From contig CAJXWZ010000008.1 of the NCBI GenBank assembly GCA_913062815.1, positions 1 to 64,000 on the forward strand: DNA of 64,000 bases, in the 5' to 3' direction. This DNA comes from an uncultured Colwellia sp. (GTDB lineage: Bacteria; Pseudomonadota; Gammaproteobacteria; Enterobacterales; Alteromonadaceae). Below the pieces are notes generated by a model, which did no database searches, was not told the origin of the DNA, and saw only the letters and a list, made by a program, of their open reading frames with translations. Positions 20,973-30,584 of the stretch are shown piece after piece. A program made the position numbers and the translations under genes. Each line of letters starts with the position of its first letter. Position 1 is the first letter of the stretch.

Positions 20973-22166
20973 ATGACAACCTCAGGGGCTAATGCCCACG
21001 CTATTAACTACCCTCAATTGGTTGAGAAAATCAAACGTTGGGGCAAAGAATTAGGCTTTTCTCAACTGGGCATTGCCGATATTGATTTATCACAGCATGA
21101 GCAAGCATTACAGCAATGGTTAGACAATAACTATCACGGCAGTATGGATTATATGGCACGCCACGGTTTGATGCGTGCACGCCCAGCAGAACTTGAGCCA
21201 GGAACGGTAAGGGCCATAAGTGTTCGCTTAGATTATTTACCAGCCGAGGCAAAATTTTCTCGTATTTTAAAAGCTAAAGATCACGCGTATATAAGTCGTT
21301 ATGCTTTAGGCCGCGACTATCACAAATTAATGCGAAAGCGATTGCAACAACTTGGCAAAAAAATTACTCAATATTGTGAGAGCTTTAACTTTCGTCCTTT
21401 TGTTGACTCGGCACCAATATTGGAGCGACCTTTGGCTGAGAAGGCAGGTTTAGGCTGGGTAGGAAAGCACAGCTTACTGCTTAATAAAGAAGCTGGCTCT
21501 TGGTTTTTTCTGGGGGAATTACTCATAAACATTCCCTTACCAGTATCAACAATTGACATCAAACATGAGGTAACAAGCAGCACCAATGACTGCGGCAGTT
21601 GTGTCGCTTGTATAAAGATCTGCCCTACCAAGGCTATTGTTGAACCTTATGTGGTTGATGCACGACGCTGTATTTCATATTTTACTATCGAGTCTCCAGA
21701 TCCTATCCCTTTAGAGCTTAGACCTTTAATGGGTAACCGAATTTATGGCTGTGATGATTGCCAACTCATTTGTCCCTGGAACAAATACGCAAAATTAAGT
21801 GCAGAACATGACTTTCAAGCGAGGCACCAACTTGATGAAATAACCCTTTTAGAACTTTTTGCTTGGGATGAGGAGTGCTTTTTAGCTAATTTGCAGGGCT
21901 CCCCAATCCGAAGAATTGGTTTTCAGAGCTGGCAGCGCAATATTGCAGTTGCCTTGGGCAATGCCAATTTTGATCAAAAAATTATTGATGCGCTAGAAGT
22001 ACAATTAACAAGTGCTTCAGACATGGTTGCCGAGCACATTCGTTGGGCTTTAGAGCAACAAAACATTAAACACCATCATGATATTGATGAAGGCAAACGT
22101 GCCCACAATCGTCTCAACGCAAGGCTGATACGTTCAGTGGAAAAAGGTCTGCCTAGAGATGCTTAA
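20973..22166 (+). CDS. queG: Epoxyqueuosine reductase QueG
   Basis: Cobalamin- and iron-sulfur-dependent enzyme that performs the last step of queuosine synthesis in tRNA. About 397 residues from the ATG at 20973; an upstream TTG at 20958 is less likely. The two 4Fe-4S cysteine clusters are clear: CGSCVACIKICPTKAI (about 191) and CDDCQLICPWN (about 245), and so are the cobalamin-side signatures YHGSMDYMARH and KAGLGWVGKHSLL. The C-terminal HEAT-like segment contains the usual RRIGFQSWQRNIAVALGN. Confidence 0.96.
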   Translation: MTTSGANAHAINYPQLVEKIKRWGKELGFSQLGIADIDLSQHEQALQQWLDNNYHGSMDYMARHGLMRARPAELEPGTVRAISVRLDYLPAEAKFSRILKAKDHAYISRYALGRDYHKLMRKRLQQLGKKITQYCESFNFRPFVDSAPILERPLAEKAGLGWVGKHSLLLNKEAGSWFFLGELLINIPLPVSTIDIKHEVTSSTNDCGSCVACIKICPTKAIVEPYVVDARRCISYFTIESPDPIPLELRPLMGNRIYGCDDCQLICPWNKYAKLSAEHDFQARHQLDEITLLELFAWDEECFLANLQGSPIRRIGFQSWQRNIAVALGNANFDQKIIDALEVQLTSASDMVAEHIRWALEQQNIKHHHDIDEGKRAHNRLNARLIRSVEKGLPRDA

Positions 22167-22202
22167 AACTACACACCACTATAACCTATGACAGCAATGC
22201 AA

Positions 22203-25200
22203 TTAAATTGCTTCAGCAAATTCGTCAATTTCATTTAATGCTATGCGAGTTTCTTTAAGCAAAGCATTCACTTTTTTTAAGCTACTCGCGGTATCTTTAC
22301 CATTTAACAATTTTGACCATCGAACACATAAAGATTGTAATGGTTTAGCACTAAGAATTTTAGCATTAAGCATAAGAGCAGAGGTTGATAATTTTGCTTG
22401 AGCAATATCCTTAGCCTTAATCGATTCAACCAAGTCATCAAGCAACATATGATTTTCTTGACTATAATCGTCAAGCATAAACAAGGCTAATTCAACCGTT
22501 CCTTGATGCTTCAAATACTGAGAAAAGTCAAATACCGCCTCTTTTTCATTTTCCATTAAGACCTGAGCCACTTCGGTGATATAAACATCATCTTCTTCAA
22601 CAGGCGAAGTAAAACCATGTTCTTGCTCAATCAAATCAATATTTTCAACGTCAACTTTAGGGACAGGTTTCAGCCAAGGTGCTAATGCGTTAACCAATTC
22701 AGTTAGGCTGCTTGTTTGACTTAACTTACCAAGATGCCATTTGTTAAAATACTCAACATTATTTGCTTGAGGCAAGTCGTCAGTTAAACTAAAGACGGCA
22801 ATATCAACTAACGGCTTACTTTCCATTTCAATAAAGGCGGTATCAGAAAACTCAGTGATGAGTAGACTGTATTGCCCTGTTTGCCAAAGCATTTGTTGTC
22901 CCGCTTGATGAGCAACACATTGGACTTGTAAACCTAAGCAATTTAATAATCGATATAAAGTTTGATAGCGTTGCGGTGAGTTTACTGCAAGTAATACAGT
23001 CAAATCGTTTTCTCTAAATTGATTGACTTCAAATTCCTCACGCGCCATTAAATGGTTATTCATACTCTCTTGTTCAAGTAATACTGACATGCTATGTAAG
23101 AAACTATCTTTACACAACACTTGCTCTACTTGGCTATATAAGCCAAAAACCTTATAGCTAAGCTCAGGGGATTGTAAAACCAATAATTTAGGCTGTAGCG
23201 AGTGAGGTAAGCCTTCAATTTGCTGGTTTATCAATGCAAAATGCTGTGCTGCCATCTTGCTATCTACCACTAAGATGTCAAGCTTCTGACGTTTAAGATG
23301 TTTAGGAGTAAGTTGTTGTTGAAAACTATCAATGCGAGTTAGGTGTTCGAAATCCCCCTTCACTGATCGCACACTATTCTCGATCACTTCAGCTAATGTT
23401 AAATTGTTTGATAACAGCATAATTTTACGATGTTCAAAAATAACTTTCTCATCACTATCTGCTAGAGTGACAATGGCTAAAGGCAATTCGAAACTAAGCT
23501 GATACCCTTCATCAGTAAGTTGAGCATCAATATTTTCACCATGTTGTTTAGCAAATAACAGGGCAAAAATATTAATCAGTGCTGATTCTTCTGTGCCGTT
23601 TGTTTGTGATGCGACTAATTGTGTGATTAATTCAGGAAGTTTATCCAACGGTTCATTTTTTACCGATACTATAAAACGTACTAATTGCTGACCAACATTT
23701 TTGTCCTGCAATTGTAACTGTAAATACCAATGTGTATCGCAACAATCAGCTAAAGTAATATCAATGAGTAAATTAATAAAATGCATAAACAAACGAGAAT
23801 CTATTTTTGCTTGAGTCAACAATTGCTCATCACACTTAATGAACAACTGATTTTCGCTAAGCAGTAACTGTTTTTGCTTACTAAATAGCGCAGCATGAAT
23901 CTCATTCAATAAGTTAATATCATTAAGCTGCAATACCGACTTGTCAGATTGTACTTCCACTGCCAGTTGGAATTGAGTTAATCTTTGTTGCAATGTTGCT
24001 AATGACATTTCCCGTGGTTTACTATGAATTTCAGCTGTTTTTTCTTGCAGTAGTGTACTTTGTTGTTGAACTAATATTAAAGCAGCTTTATTCAAGTAAC
24101 TATAACGAAGAGCTTCATTGCCAATACAGGCATCTATTTGCTCCTTTGTATCTAACTGCAGTTTTTCATTTGATTTTTCGACTTGAACGACCAAATTATG
24201 TAACTGCGCTGTTTCTTGATTTTTCTGCTCAATCTTTTTTTGACTTTTTTGATATTGATTAGTGAGGTGTTGAAATTCTTTCTCATTGTGTGCTGGCTTG
24301 CTCAAACCTTGCATTAGACTGATAACTTGCTCGGTTTCTGTGCAATTTGATAATAAAACATTATCCTCAAGGTTATTTGTATTTTCCTTTATTATTTCAA
24401 TACTTTGCTGAGAGCATAGCTGAATTTTCTTCCGCAATCGCCACAAAACATAGCAACTAATTAATAGGGTTAATAAAAAAGATGCATACAAAATCAGGGT
24501 GATTTGTTGATGACTCAACTGCACATTTATTTTGGCCAACACTGGCGTAATGATACTGGTATTTTCTTGCTCAAACTTTTGAATAGGTGCTTGTAGCAAT
24601 TCAGTTATTTTCGCCTGTTGTGGTTTTAAGTTTTGAAAGTATTCATGCGTTAAACGTAAATAACCCTGCCATTTTGCTAACGCTCTTTGCTCAGAGATAA
24701 CTATTTTCTCAAAAGTAGCTATCTGCTGGCTTACCTCAAGCACGGCTTGAGTTTCATCACTAAGATTAAGTTGAGATGTCAACCTTAAAGCTTGCTCAAC
24801 TTCATTGCGTAAACTTTCAAAGTTTACAATAGATGAATGCATAGCCAACTTTTCAAAGCGTGTTAATATTTGTACAAATGAAAAATTCATTTGCTGTAAT
24901 TGAGTTAATTGCTGTGCCAACTTTGCATAGGCATTTGCTCTACTAAAAGTTACCCTGTCACGAGCCTGGTCAGCTTGCAATTGTTTATCTAATAAGTTTT
25001 GATCGGCGAGTTTTTTCTCAATAATAGGTCTCATTGAAAAAAGTATTAGTTGCAGTTGAATAATGCTACTTTGCTTTAATTGCTGATTACGGGTGTAACT
25101 ATCTTGAATTCTTGAAACGATATTTTCAGCGTTTTCATTTGCATGCAACCATTGCCTAAATTGCTGCGCATTGTGGTAATTTAATGTTAGTAACTGTCTA

Positions 25201-25532
25201 TCTAATGCGATCAATTGTTTATGCTGTTCAACAAAGCGTTCTGCATTCTTGCTATTAAGCAAGTCACTTATCAATAGATTAGCCACCTGAAGCGTTTTAA
25301 CTTGTTGCAATTGCTTTGTTAGTGGAGTGAGTTGATTTTTTGCCAGTGAATTAATTTGGCTATTATGCTGGTAAAGCAAAATTGCACTTAAACTAATCAT
25401 CAACATGAAGAGTAGCAATAGAGTAACAAATTTATTAGTAAACAATTGATATAATGGCTTTAGTTGCCGTTGCTCTTGAGGTGTAAGTACTGCATTTTCT
25501 TCACCAACAACTAAATCGCCACTATCACTCAT
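22203..25532 (-). CDS. Large two-TM hybrid-kinase-like signalling protein, apparently degenerate
   Basis: The 1109-residue protein has a cytoplasmic N-terminus, membrane segments at about 34-54 and 343-363, and between them a Gln/Leu-rich helical periplasmic sensor. A cytoplasmic coiled coil (about 410-470) leads to a region laid out like a histidine kinase followed by receiver-like and HPt-like regions. However, no H-box with HE[LF]R, no clear N/G ATP-site motifs and no HPt histidine are visible; the C-terminal helix bundle (residues about 1000-1109) has LSTSALMLNAK where an HPt would carry its His. I read it as a TorS/ArcB-like scaffold that has lost catalysis, or a sensor fold too diverged to recognise. 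Confidence 0.6.
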   Translation of the reverse strand: MSDSGDLVVGEENAVLTPQEQRQLKPLYQLFTNKFVTLLLLFMLMISLSAILLYQHNSQINSLAKNQLTPLTKQLQQVKTLQVANLLISDLLNSKNAERFVEQHKQLIALDRQLLTLNYHNAQQFRQWLHANENAENIVSRIQDSYTRNQQLKQSSIIQLQLILFSMRPIIEKKLADQNLLDKQLQADQARDRVTFSRANAYAKLAQQLTQLQQMNFSFVQILTRFEKLAMHSSIVNFESLRNEVEQALRLTSQLNLSDETQAVLEVSQQIATFEKIVISEQRALAKWQGYLRLTHEYFQNLKPQQAKITELLQAPIQKFEQENTSIITPVLAKINVQLSHQQITLILYASFLLTLLISCYVLWRLRKKIQLCSQQSIEIIKENTNNLEDNVLLSNCTETEQVISLMQGLSKPAHNEKEFQHLTNQYQKSQKKIEQKNQETAQLHNLVVQVEKSNEKLQLDTKEQIDACIGNEALRYSYLNKAALILVQQQSTLLQEKTAEIHSKPREMSLATLQQRLTQFQLAVEVQSDKSVLQLNDINLLNEIHAALFSKQKQLLLSENQLFIKCDEQLLTQAKIDSRLFMHFINLLIDITLADCCDTHWYLQLQLQDKNVGQQLVRFIVSVKNEPLDKLPELITQLVASQTNGTEESALINIFALLFAKQHGENIDAQLTDEGYQLSFELPLAIVTLADSDEKVIFEHRKIMLLSNNLTLAEVIENSVRSVKGDFEHLTRIDSFQQQLTPKHLKRQKLDILVVDSKMAAQHFALINQQIEGLPHSLQPKLLVLQSPELSYKVFGLYSQVEQVLCKDSFLHSMSVLLEQESMNNHLMAREEFEVNQFRENDLTVLLAVNSPQRYQTLYRLLNCLGLQVQCVAHQAGQQMLWQTGQYSLLITEFSDTAFIEMESKPLVDIAVFSLTDDLPQANNVEYFNKWHLGKLSQTSSLTELVNALAPWLKPVPKVDVENIDLIEQEHGFTSPVEEDDVYITEVAQVLMENEKEAVFDFSQYLKHQGTVELALFMLDDYSQENHMLLDDLVESIKAKDIAQAKLSTSALMLNAKILSAKPLQSLCVRWSKLLNGKDTASSLKKVNALLKETRIALNEIDEFAEAI

Positions 25533-25614
25533 AACTATTCTTTTTATTCTGAATTATTTAATTGCCTTAGTTTATACTAATCCAAAAATAAAATAATAGT
25601 TACATCAAGGTTTA

Positions 25615-26100
25615 TTAACGCTTTTTACTCACCCAAGCCCATTCCATTTCACACTCAATGGGTTGTTGTCCTGATTCATCGGTAATCAATACTGATACAA
25701 CAACATCACCTTTGTCCTGTTGCTCAATCAAAGAAATTTGTTCCGCACTTAAAGTCGCAATGGCTTTCAAGTCGCCTTGCATCCGTCGCTGATAATGAAC
25801 CTTCATCGATTTTAACAAAGGTAAACAATTGTCTGGTACGTTCATACCGAAGACTATTCCGGTGGCAGATTCAGCCAACACGACCGCAGCGATAGCATGG
25901 ATACCACCGATATGGTTTTGCACCGATTTCTTATTCTTCAATGACAAAATGGTTTGTTGATTACTGATTTTCTGAATTTTTACGCCCGTTGTACCTGCAA
26001 ATTTAACTTTTGACGTGAATAATGTCGTTAGTAGAAAAGACTGCATAAACAATGGAGTGCTATTAACCTTTTTGACAAAAGCACTAAATTTATTTGCCAT
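25615..26100 (-). CDS. DUF4442 hot-dog-fold protein
   Basis: The 161-residue protein fits the DUF4442 branch of the hot-dog thioesterase superfamily. It has the long helix segment HIGGIHAIAAVVLAESATGIVFG (about 62-84) expected around the substrate pocket, then a beta-rich second half ending in EMEWAWVSKKR. Related domains hydrolyse acyl-CoA, but no substrate is established. It is co-oriented with the kinase-like gene 83 bases downstream. Confidence 0.75.
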   Translation of the reverse strand: MANKFSAFVKKVNSTPLFMQSFLLTTLFTSKVKFAGTTGVKIQKISNQQTILSLKNKKSVQNHIGGIHAIAAVVLAESATGIVFGMNVPDNCLPLLKSMKVHYQRRMQGDLKAIATLSAEQISLIEQQDKGDVVVSVLITDESGQQPIECEMEWAWVSKKR

Positions 26101-26301
26101 AAGAATACCTATTTGTGAGCTATGTTAAATTAAACGGTATAGCATTGTTAAATAAACTGGTCTGACCTGCAAGTGTTTATTTGATAATACTTATTAGATT
26201 TCCTAAAACTATTAAACAGCTTTCTTATATTAATTCCAGCTTAATTTTTGTTCAATTCGCGCCGATAACCTGATTATAACTTAGCTATTTGAGGTGAAAT
26301 C

Positions 26302-27375
26302 ATGACAATCAGCACAGTAGCATTGACTCAACAACACAGTTATCAACAAACATCTTTTCAAAGTAGAAAAGTTGCTTTAATAACGCCAGCTCAAAAATCA
26401 CCTCTGGGCAGAGATGAATTTCTTCCATCATCACTATCAGCTTTAACTCCAGATACAAAGCTAGCAATGAATATTGCATCAAAGCCAGAAGATAATAGTA
26501 CTTATGAAAAACCCAAAGATATTAAGTTGCAGCTGATGATGTTGGTGTTAGAGCGCTTTTTAGGGCGAAAACTATCACTAGGTGATTTTAGTTTGTTTGT
26601 ACAAAATAGCGTGTCAAAAAATAACAATGCTACTAGTAATTTTACTTCAGAAAATATAGCTAGTTCTCGCCTAAACGCTGAATATGTAAGGATAGATGGC
26701 CAAGTTTTTCAGCAAGGCGATCTGTTATCAGTAGAGGAGTGGCATAGTCACAAACAACAGCTGAGTTATCAGGTACAAGGGCAATTGATTATTAATGAGC
26801 AAGAGTTGTTGTTAAACTACCAAATGTCATTAGAAAGTACGCAAAGTAGTTATCACAAAATGGAAGTAACCGCCGCAGCTTTAAAAGATCCGCTTATCGT
26901 ACAGTTTGGCGAGCAAGGATTAGGTGAAATCAGCTCGGCTATAGAATTCCATATTAATCGAGATAATACTTTAGATAGCTTACCTATTTTTTCTGGCGAT
27001 GTTGGCTACCTTGTTTATGACAAGAATAGTAATCAACAGGCTGATGATGGAAGTGAACTATTTGGACCGCGAACCGGACAAGGTTTTAATGAGTTGGCAG
27101 AGCTCGATACAAATAAAAACGGCTTTATTGATCATGAAGATGAACGATTTGAACAATTATTTATTTGGCAACCAAGTAAAGAAATTATTCAAGCTGAGCA
27201 GTGGTTGTCATTACAACAAGCCAAAATACAAGCCATTAGTTTAAGCTCCACCACGACTCCATATAATTTTTATGATCAACAAGGGCAAATTCAAGCTCAA
27301 CTACGTCAATCAAGTTTTGCGATTAATAATGATGGTTTGGGGAGAGGCGTACATCAGGTAGATGTACGCATTTGA
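26302..27375 (+). CDS. Conserved hypothetical protein with EF-hand-like calcium motif
   Basis: The 357-residue protein has no signal peptide or membrane segment. Residues about 1-130 are Ser/Gln-rich and poorly structured. From about 225 there is a compact region with DKNSNQQADDGSELFGP and then DTNKNGFIDHEDERF, which has the D.N.NG.ID..D spacing of an EF-hand or dockerin-like calcium loop. Proteins of this layout occur in Vibrio, Shewanella and Colwellia without known function. The start is supported by GAGGTGAAATC upstream. Confidence 0.7.
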   Translation: MTISTVALTQQHSYQQTSFQSRKVALITPAQKSPLGRDEFLPSSLSALTPDTKLAMNIASKPEDNSTYEKPKDIKLQLMMLVLERFLGRKLSLGDFSLFVQNSVSKNNNATSNFTSENIASSRLNAEYVRIDGQVFQQGDLLSVEEWHSHKQQLSYQVQGQLIINEQELLLNYQMSLESTQSSYHKMEVTAAALKDPLIVQFGEQGLGEISSAIEFHINRDNTLDSLPIFSGDVGYLVYDKNSNQQADDGSELFGPRTGQGFNELAELDTNKNGFIDHEDERFEQLFIWQPSKEIIQAEQWLSLQQAKIQAISLSSTTTPYNFYDQQGQIQAQLRQSSFAINNDGLGRGVHQVDVRI

Positions 27376-27400
27376 TAACTTCTGAAAGTAAACAGTCTAT

Positions 27401-27946
27401 TTATATCTTAAAGAAGTGCTCTTGATAAACTTGTAATTCAGCAATAGATTCACGAATATCATCTAAAGCCAAATGCGCACCGGTTTTTTGCACTTTAGCC
27501 AACACGTCAGGCTTCCAACGGCGAGCTAGCTCTTTTATGGTGCTCACATCTAAATTACGATAATGGAAATAATCTTCAAATTCAGGCATATACTTATTAA
27601 TAAAGCGTCTATCTTGCCCGATACTATTACCACACATTGGTGAAATACCTTTGGGTACGAATTGCTCGACAAATTTTAATGTTTGCGCTGTGGCCTCAGC
27701 TAAGCTGATTTCACTTTCTAAGCAACGTTGTGTAAGACCTGATTTACCATGATGCTCAACACACCATTCACTCATATTATTTAAAACGTCATCCGGCTGG
27801 TTAATGGCGAAAACGGGTCCTTCTGCTAGAATATTTAACTGACTATCAGTAATGATAGTGGCAATTTCCAGCACAACATCAATTTCAGGCTCAAGCCCTG
27901 TCATCTCCAAATCAAGCCAAATTAAATTGGTATCGCTGCAGGTCAT
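27401..27946 (-). CDS. orn: Oligoribonuclease Orn
   Basis: DEDD-family 3'-5' exonuclease that degrades 2- to 5-mer RNAs, including linearised c-di-GMP, and is essential in many gammaproteobacteria. About 181 residues from the ATG at 27946, which has GGGA at proper spacing; another ATG lies two codons upstream. All motifs are present: [42 protein letters not shown] and the catalytic [13 protein letters not shown]. It diverges from rsgA as in E. coli. Confidence 0.97.
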   Translation of the reverse strand: MTCSDTNLIWLDLEMTGLEPEIDVVLEIATIITDSQLNILAEGPVFAINQPDDVLNNMSEWCVEHHGKSGLTQRCLESEISLAEATAQTLKFVEQFVPKGISPMCGNSIGQDRRFINKYMPEFEDYFHYRNLDVSTIKELARRWKPDVLAKVQKTGAHLALDDIRESIAELQVYQEHFFKI

Positions 27947-28038
27947 AAACATCCCTTAAAAATTGCACAAGCAATAGATAGTAATTGTAAGTATAATAGC
28001 TGACAATTAACTAGGATTAAACAAAATGATCAATTCTT

Positions 28039-29079
28039 GTGGCTAAGAAAAAACTTACAAAAGGTCAACAACGTCGAATTAAAGCTAACCACGACAAAAA
28101 GTTACGCTCAAAAGTAGAAAAAGTACAGTGGCAAGATAATGATCTTGGTACTCCTCAAACAGGCACTGTTATTAGTCGCTTTGGCCAACATGCTGATGTT
28201 GAAAATGAAGATGGTCTTATCTATCGCTGTAATTTACGTCGTTCAATTAGTTCTTTAGTTTGTGGTGATAAAGTGCTGTGGCGATTAGGCAAAGAAAGTC
28301 AACACAGTATTCGAGGAATAATCGAAGCGGTTCATGAGCGAGATTCAGTGCTAAGTCGCCCTGACGTATACGATGGCATAAAGCCTATTGCTGCCAATAT
28401 TAGTCAAATTCTCATTGTGTCGTCGCTATTACCGGTTTTTAATAGTGATATTATCGATCGTTATCTTGTTGCTGCCGAACAAACAGGCATAACCCCTGTC
28501 ATAGTGTTGAATAAAACTGACTTGATGAATAAATCAAGTCAGTTTGAACAAGATAAAATTGAGCTACAATTACAAATTTATCGCGATATTGGTTACCAAG
28601 TACTTTACTGTAGTAGTCAAACCAACGAAGGCATTAACGACATTAAAATGCAGTTAAGCCAACATACCAGTATTTTTGTTGGTCAGTCTGGTGTTGGTAA
28701 ATCAACACTGGTTAATGCCTTGATGCCAGAATTAGGGTTAATAACCAAAGAAGTTTCTCATAATTCCGGATTAGGCCAGCATACAACGACAGTCGCACGT
28801 TTATATCATTTCGATGATGGCGGTGAATTAATTGATTCACCTGGAATTCGTGAATTTGGTTTATGGCATTTAACCCCTGAACAAGTATTCAATGGCTTTA
28901 TAGAATTTGAACAATTTCAGGGATTATGCAAATTCAGAGACTGTAAACACCAAAGCGATCCTGGCTGTGCGTTAACATCAGCCGATGATCAAAAAATTCA
29001 CCCTAAGCGACTTGCCAGTTTTCAACGAATATTAGCAAGTTTAGGTGAAAACAAATTAACTTCTCGTTTTAACGATTAA
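28039..29079 (+). CDS. rsgA: Small-ribosomal-subunit biogenesis GTPase RsgA
   Basis: Circularly permuted GTPase that checks late 30S maturation. The 346-residue protein starts at GTG 28039 with AKKKLTKGQQRRIKANH, the typical basic N-terminus. It has an OB-fold domain, then permuted motifs G4 NKTD (about 158), G1 GQSGVGKSTL (about 215) and G3 DSPGIREF, and a C-terminal zinc site (CKFRDCKHQSDPGC). psd follows 32 bases downstream. Confidence 0.97.
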   Translation: MAKKKLTKGQQRRIKANHDKKLRSKVEKVQWQDNDLGTPQTGTVISRFGQHADVENEDGLIYRCNLRRSISSLVCGDKVLWRLGKESQHSIRGIIEAVHERDSVLSRPDVYDGIKPIAANISQILIVSSLLPVFNSDIIDRYLVAAEQTGITPVIVLNKTDLMNKSSQFEQDKIELQLQIYRDIGYQVLYCSSQTNEGINDIKMQLSQHTSIFVGQSGVGKSTLVNALMPELGLITKEVSHNSGLGQHTTTVARLYHFDDGGELIDSPGIREFGLWHLTPEQVFNGFIEFEQFQGLCKFRDCKHQSDPGCALTSADDQKIHPKRLASFQRILASLGENKLTSRFND

Positions 29080-29111
29080 CTATAAATTAAAAATATATAA
29101 AGGAAGCAAAC

Positions 29112-30035
29112 GTGTCATCAGAGCACTCTACATCAAGCACTTCTCTCCAGACTAATAAATTTAGCGATAAAATTAAAATTGTCCTTCAATATGCTATGCC
29201 AAAGCATGCTATTTCACGCTTAGTAGGTAAGCTTGCTGCAGCTAAAATGGGCTGGTTAACGACGAAGCTAATTGACATTTTCATAAAGGCTTATGATATT
29301 AACATGAGTGAAGCTAAGTTTAAAAAAGCGAGTGATTTCACGACCTTTAATGACTTTTTCACTCGAGAATTAGCAGAAGGTGCTCGTAGCATTGACGCTG
29401 ACGCCAGCGTTTTATGTTATCCCGTAGATGGTGCTATTTCTCAACAGGGGGATATCGTTGAAGGAAAACTTATTCAAGCGAAAGGATTTAATTACAGTTT
29501 AACCTCATTATTAGGTGGTGACGCCAGAACAGCTGCTCCTTTTCAACAGGGAAAATTTTCATGTATCTATTTAGCGCCAAAAGATTATCACAGAATACAT
29601 ATGCCAATAGCGGCTACTTTAAGAGAAATGATTTACGTACCGGGCGAATTGTTTTCAGTAAATCCACTTACCGCTAATAATGTCCCTGACCTATTTGCAC
29701 GCAATGAACGTGTTGTGACAATTTTTGATACTGAGCATGGCGCACTTGCCATGGTTTTAGTAGGCGCAACCATAGTCGCGAGTATTGAAACAACTTGGGC
29801 CGGTACTATTACTCCGCCAGCCGGAAAAGATATTTTCAGATGGCAATATCCAGCAAAAGGCGTTGATGCCATTGCCTTTGAAAAAGGCGATGAAATGGGG
29901 CGTTTCAAATTAGGCTCAACTGTTGTCAGTGCTTTTGCGCCGAATATGGTTAAATTCGCACCGGACGCAGGACCAGAAACAGTGACAAAATTAGGTGAAC
30001 TATACGCTAACCTTGTTACAGAAAAAGACCAATAA
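29112..30035 (+). CDS. psd: Phosphatidylserine decarboxylase proenzyme Psd
   Basis: It makes phosphatidylethanolamine from phosphatidylserine at the inner membrane and is pyruvoyl-dependent. The 307-residue proenzyme carries the self-cleavage motif LGST (in RFKLGSTVV, about 277), which yields the alpha and beta chains, and the family signatures [21 protein letters not shown] and [13 protein letters not shown]. The rsgA-psd order is widespread in gammaproteobacteria. Start GTG at 29112 behind AGGAAG. Confidence 0.97.
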   Translation: MSSEHSTSSTSLQTNKFSDKIKIVLQYAMPKHAISRLVGKLAAAKMGWLTTKLIDIFIKAYDINMSEAKFKKASDFTTFNDFFTRELAEGARSIDADASVLCYPVDGAISQQGDIVEGKLIQAKGFNYSLTSLLGGDARTAAPFQQGKFSCIYLAPKDYHRIHMPIAATLREMIYVPGELFSVNPLTANNVPDLFARNERVVTIFDTEHGALAMVLVGATIVASIETTWAGTITPPAGKDIFRWQYPAKGVDAIAFEKGDEMGRFKLGSTVVSAFAPNMVKFAPDAGPETVTKLGELYANLVTEKDQ

Positions 30036-30147
30036 ATTAATAGTTGCTCATTTATTCAACAAGCGTTAGGATGAGTGTATAACTGTTACGATTTCATTCG
30101 TAATATACGATCAAATTTCAAAAAATTATCTATTCAGGACAAAATAC

Positions 30148-30528
30148 ATGGCACGTGATAAATCAGCAGTAAAGCCAACAGAAGCAGAGCTAACCTTGCT
30201 CAACATTCTCTGGCAGATGGGTCCAGCTACCGTAAGACAGATACACGAATCAGTTAGTGCAACGCAAAAAACAGGTTACACAACTGTATTGAAAATTCTC
30301 CAAATAATGCACGAAAAATCTTTAGTTATTCGCGACGAAACTAATCGTGCTCATGTATATGCTGCAGCTAATAGTGAAATGCATACACAATCATCTTTAA
30401 TAAAAGATTTAATCAGTAAAGCCTTTGGTGGTTCAACATCTAAATTAGTGATGCGCGCCATTGATGAGTCAACTTCTGCCGAAGAAATTAATGATATTCG
30501 CCAGTTACTTAACTCGTTAGAAAAATAA
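30148..30528 (+). CDS. BlaI/MecI/CopY-family transcriptional repressor
   Basis: The 126-residue winged-helix protein has the family N-terminus (PTEAELTLLNILWQMGPATVRQIHE) and GYTTVLKILQIMHEKSLV recognition region. Members are dimeric repressors inactivated by cleavage by a partner membrane protease. The adjacent downstream gene encodes such an M56 protease, so they form a two-gene signalling unit. No beta-lactamase gene is near, so the regulon is unknown. Confidence 0.92.
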   Translation: MARDKSAVKPTEAELTLLNILWQMGPATVRQIHESVSATQKTGYTTVLKILQIMHEKSLVIRDETNRAHVYAAANSEMHTQSSLIKDLISKAFGGSTSKLVMRAIDESTSAEEINDIRQLLNSLEK

Positions 30529-30584
30529 GCAATAGCAGTACACCTTTATTATAAATTTCAAGGTAAATAACTAAAAAATAAATA

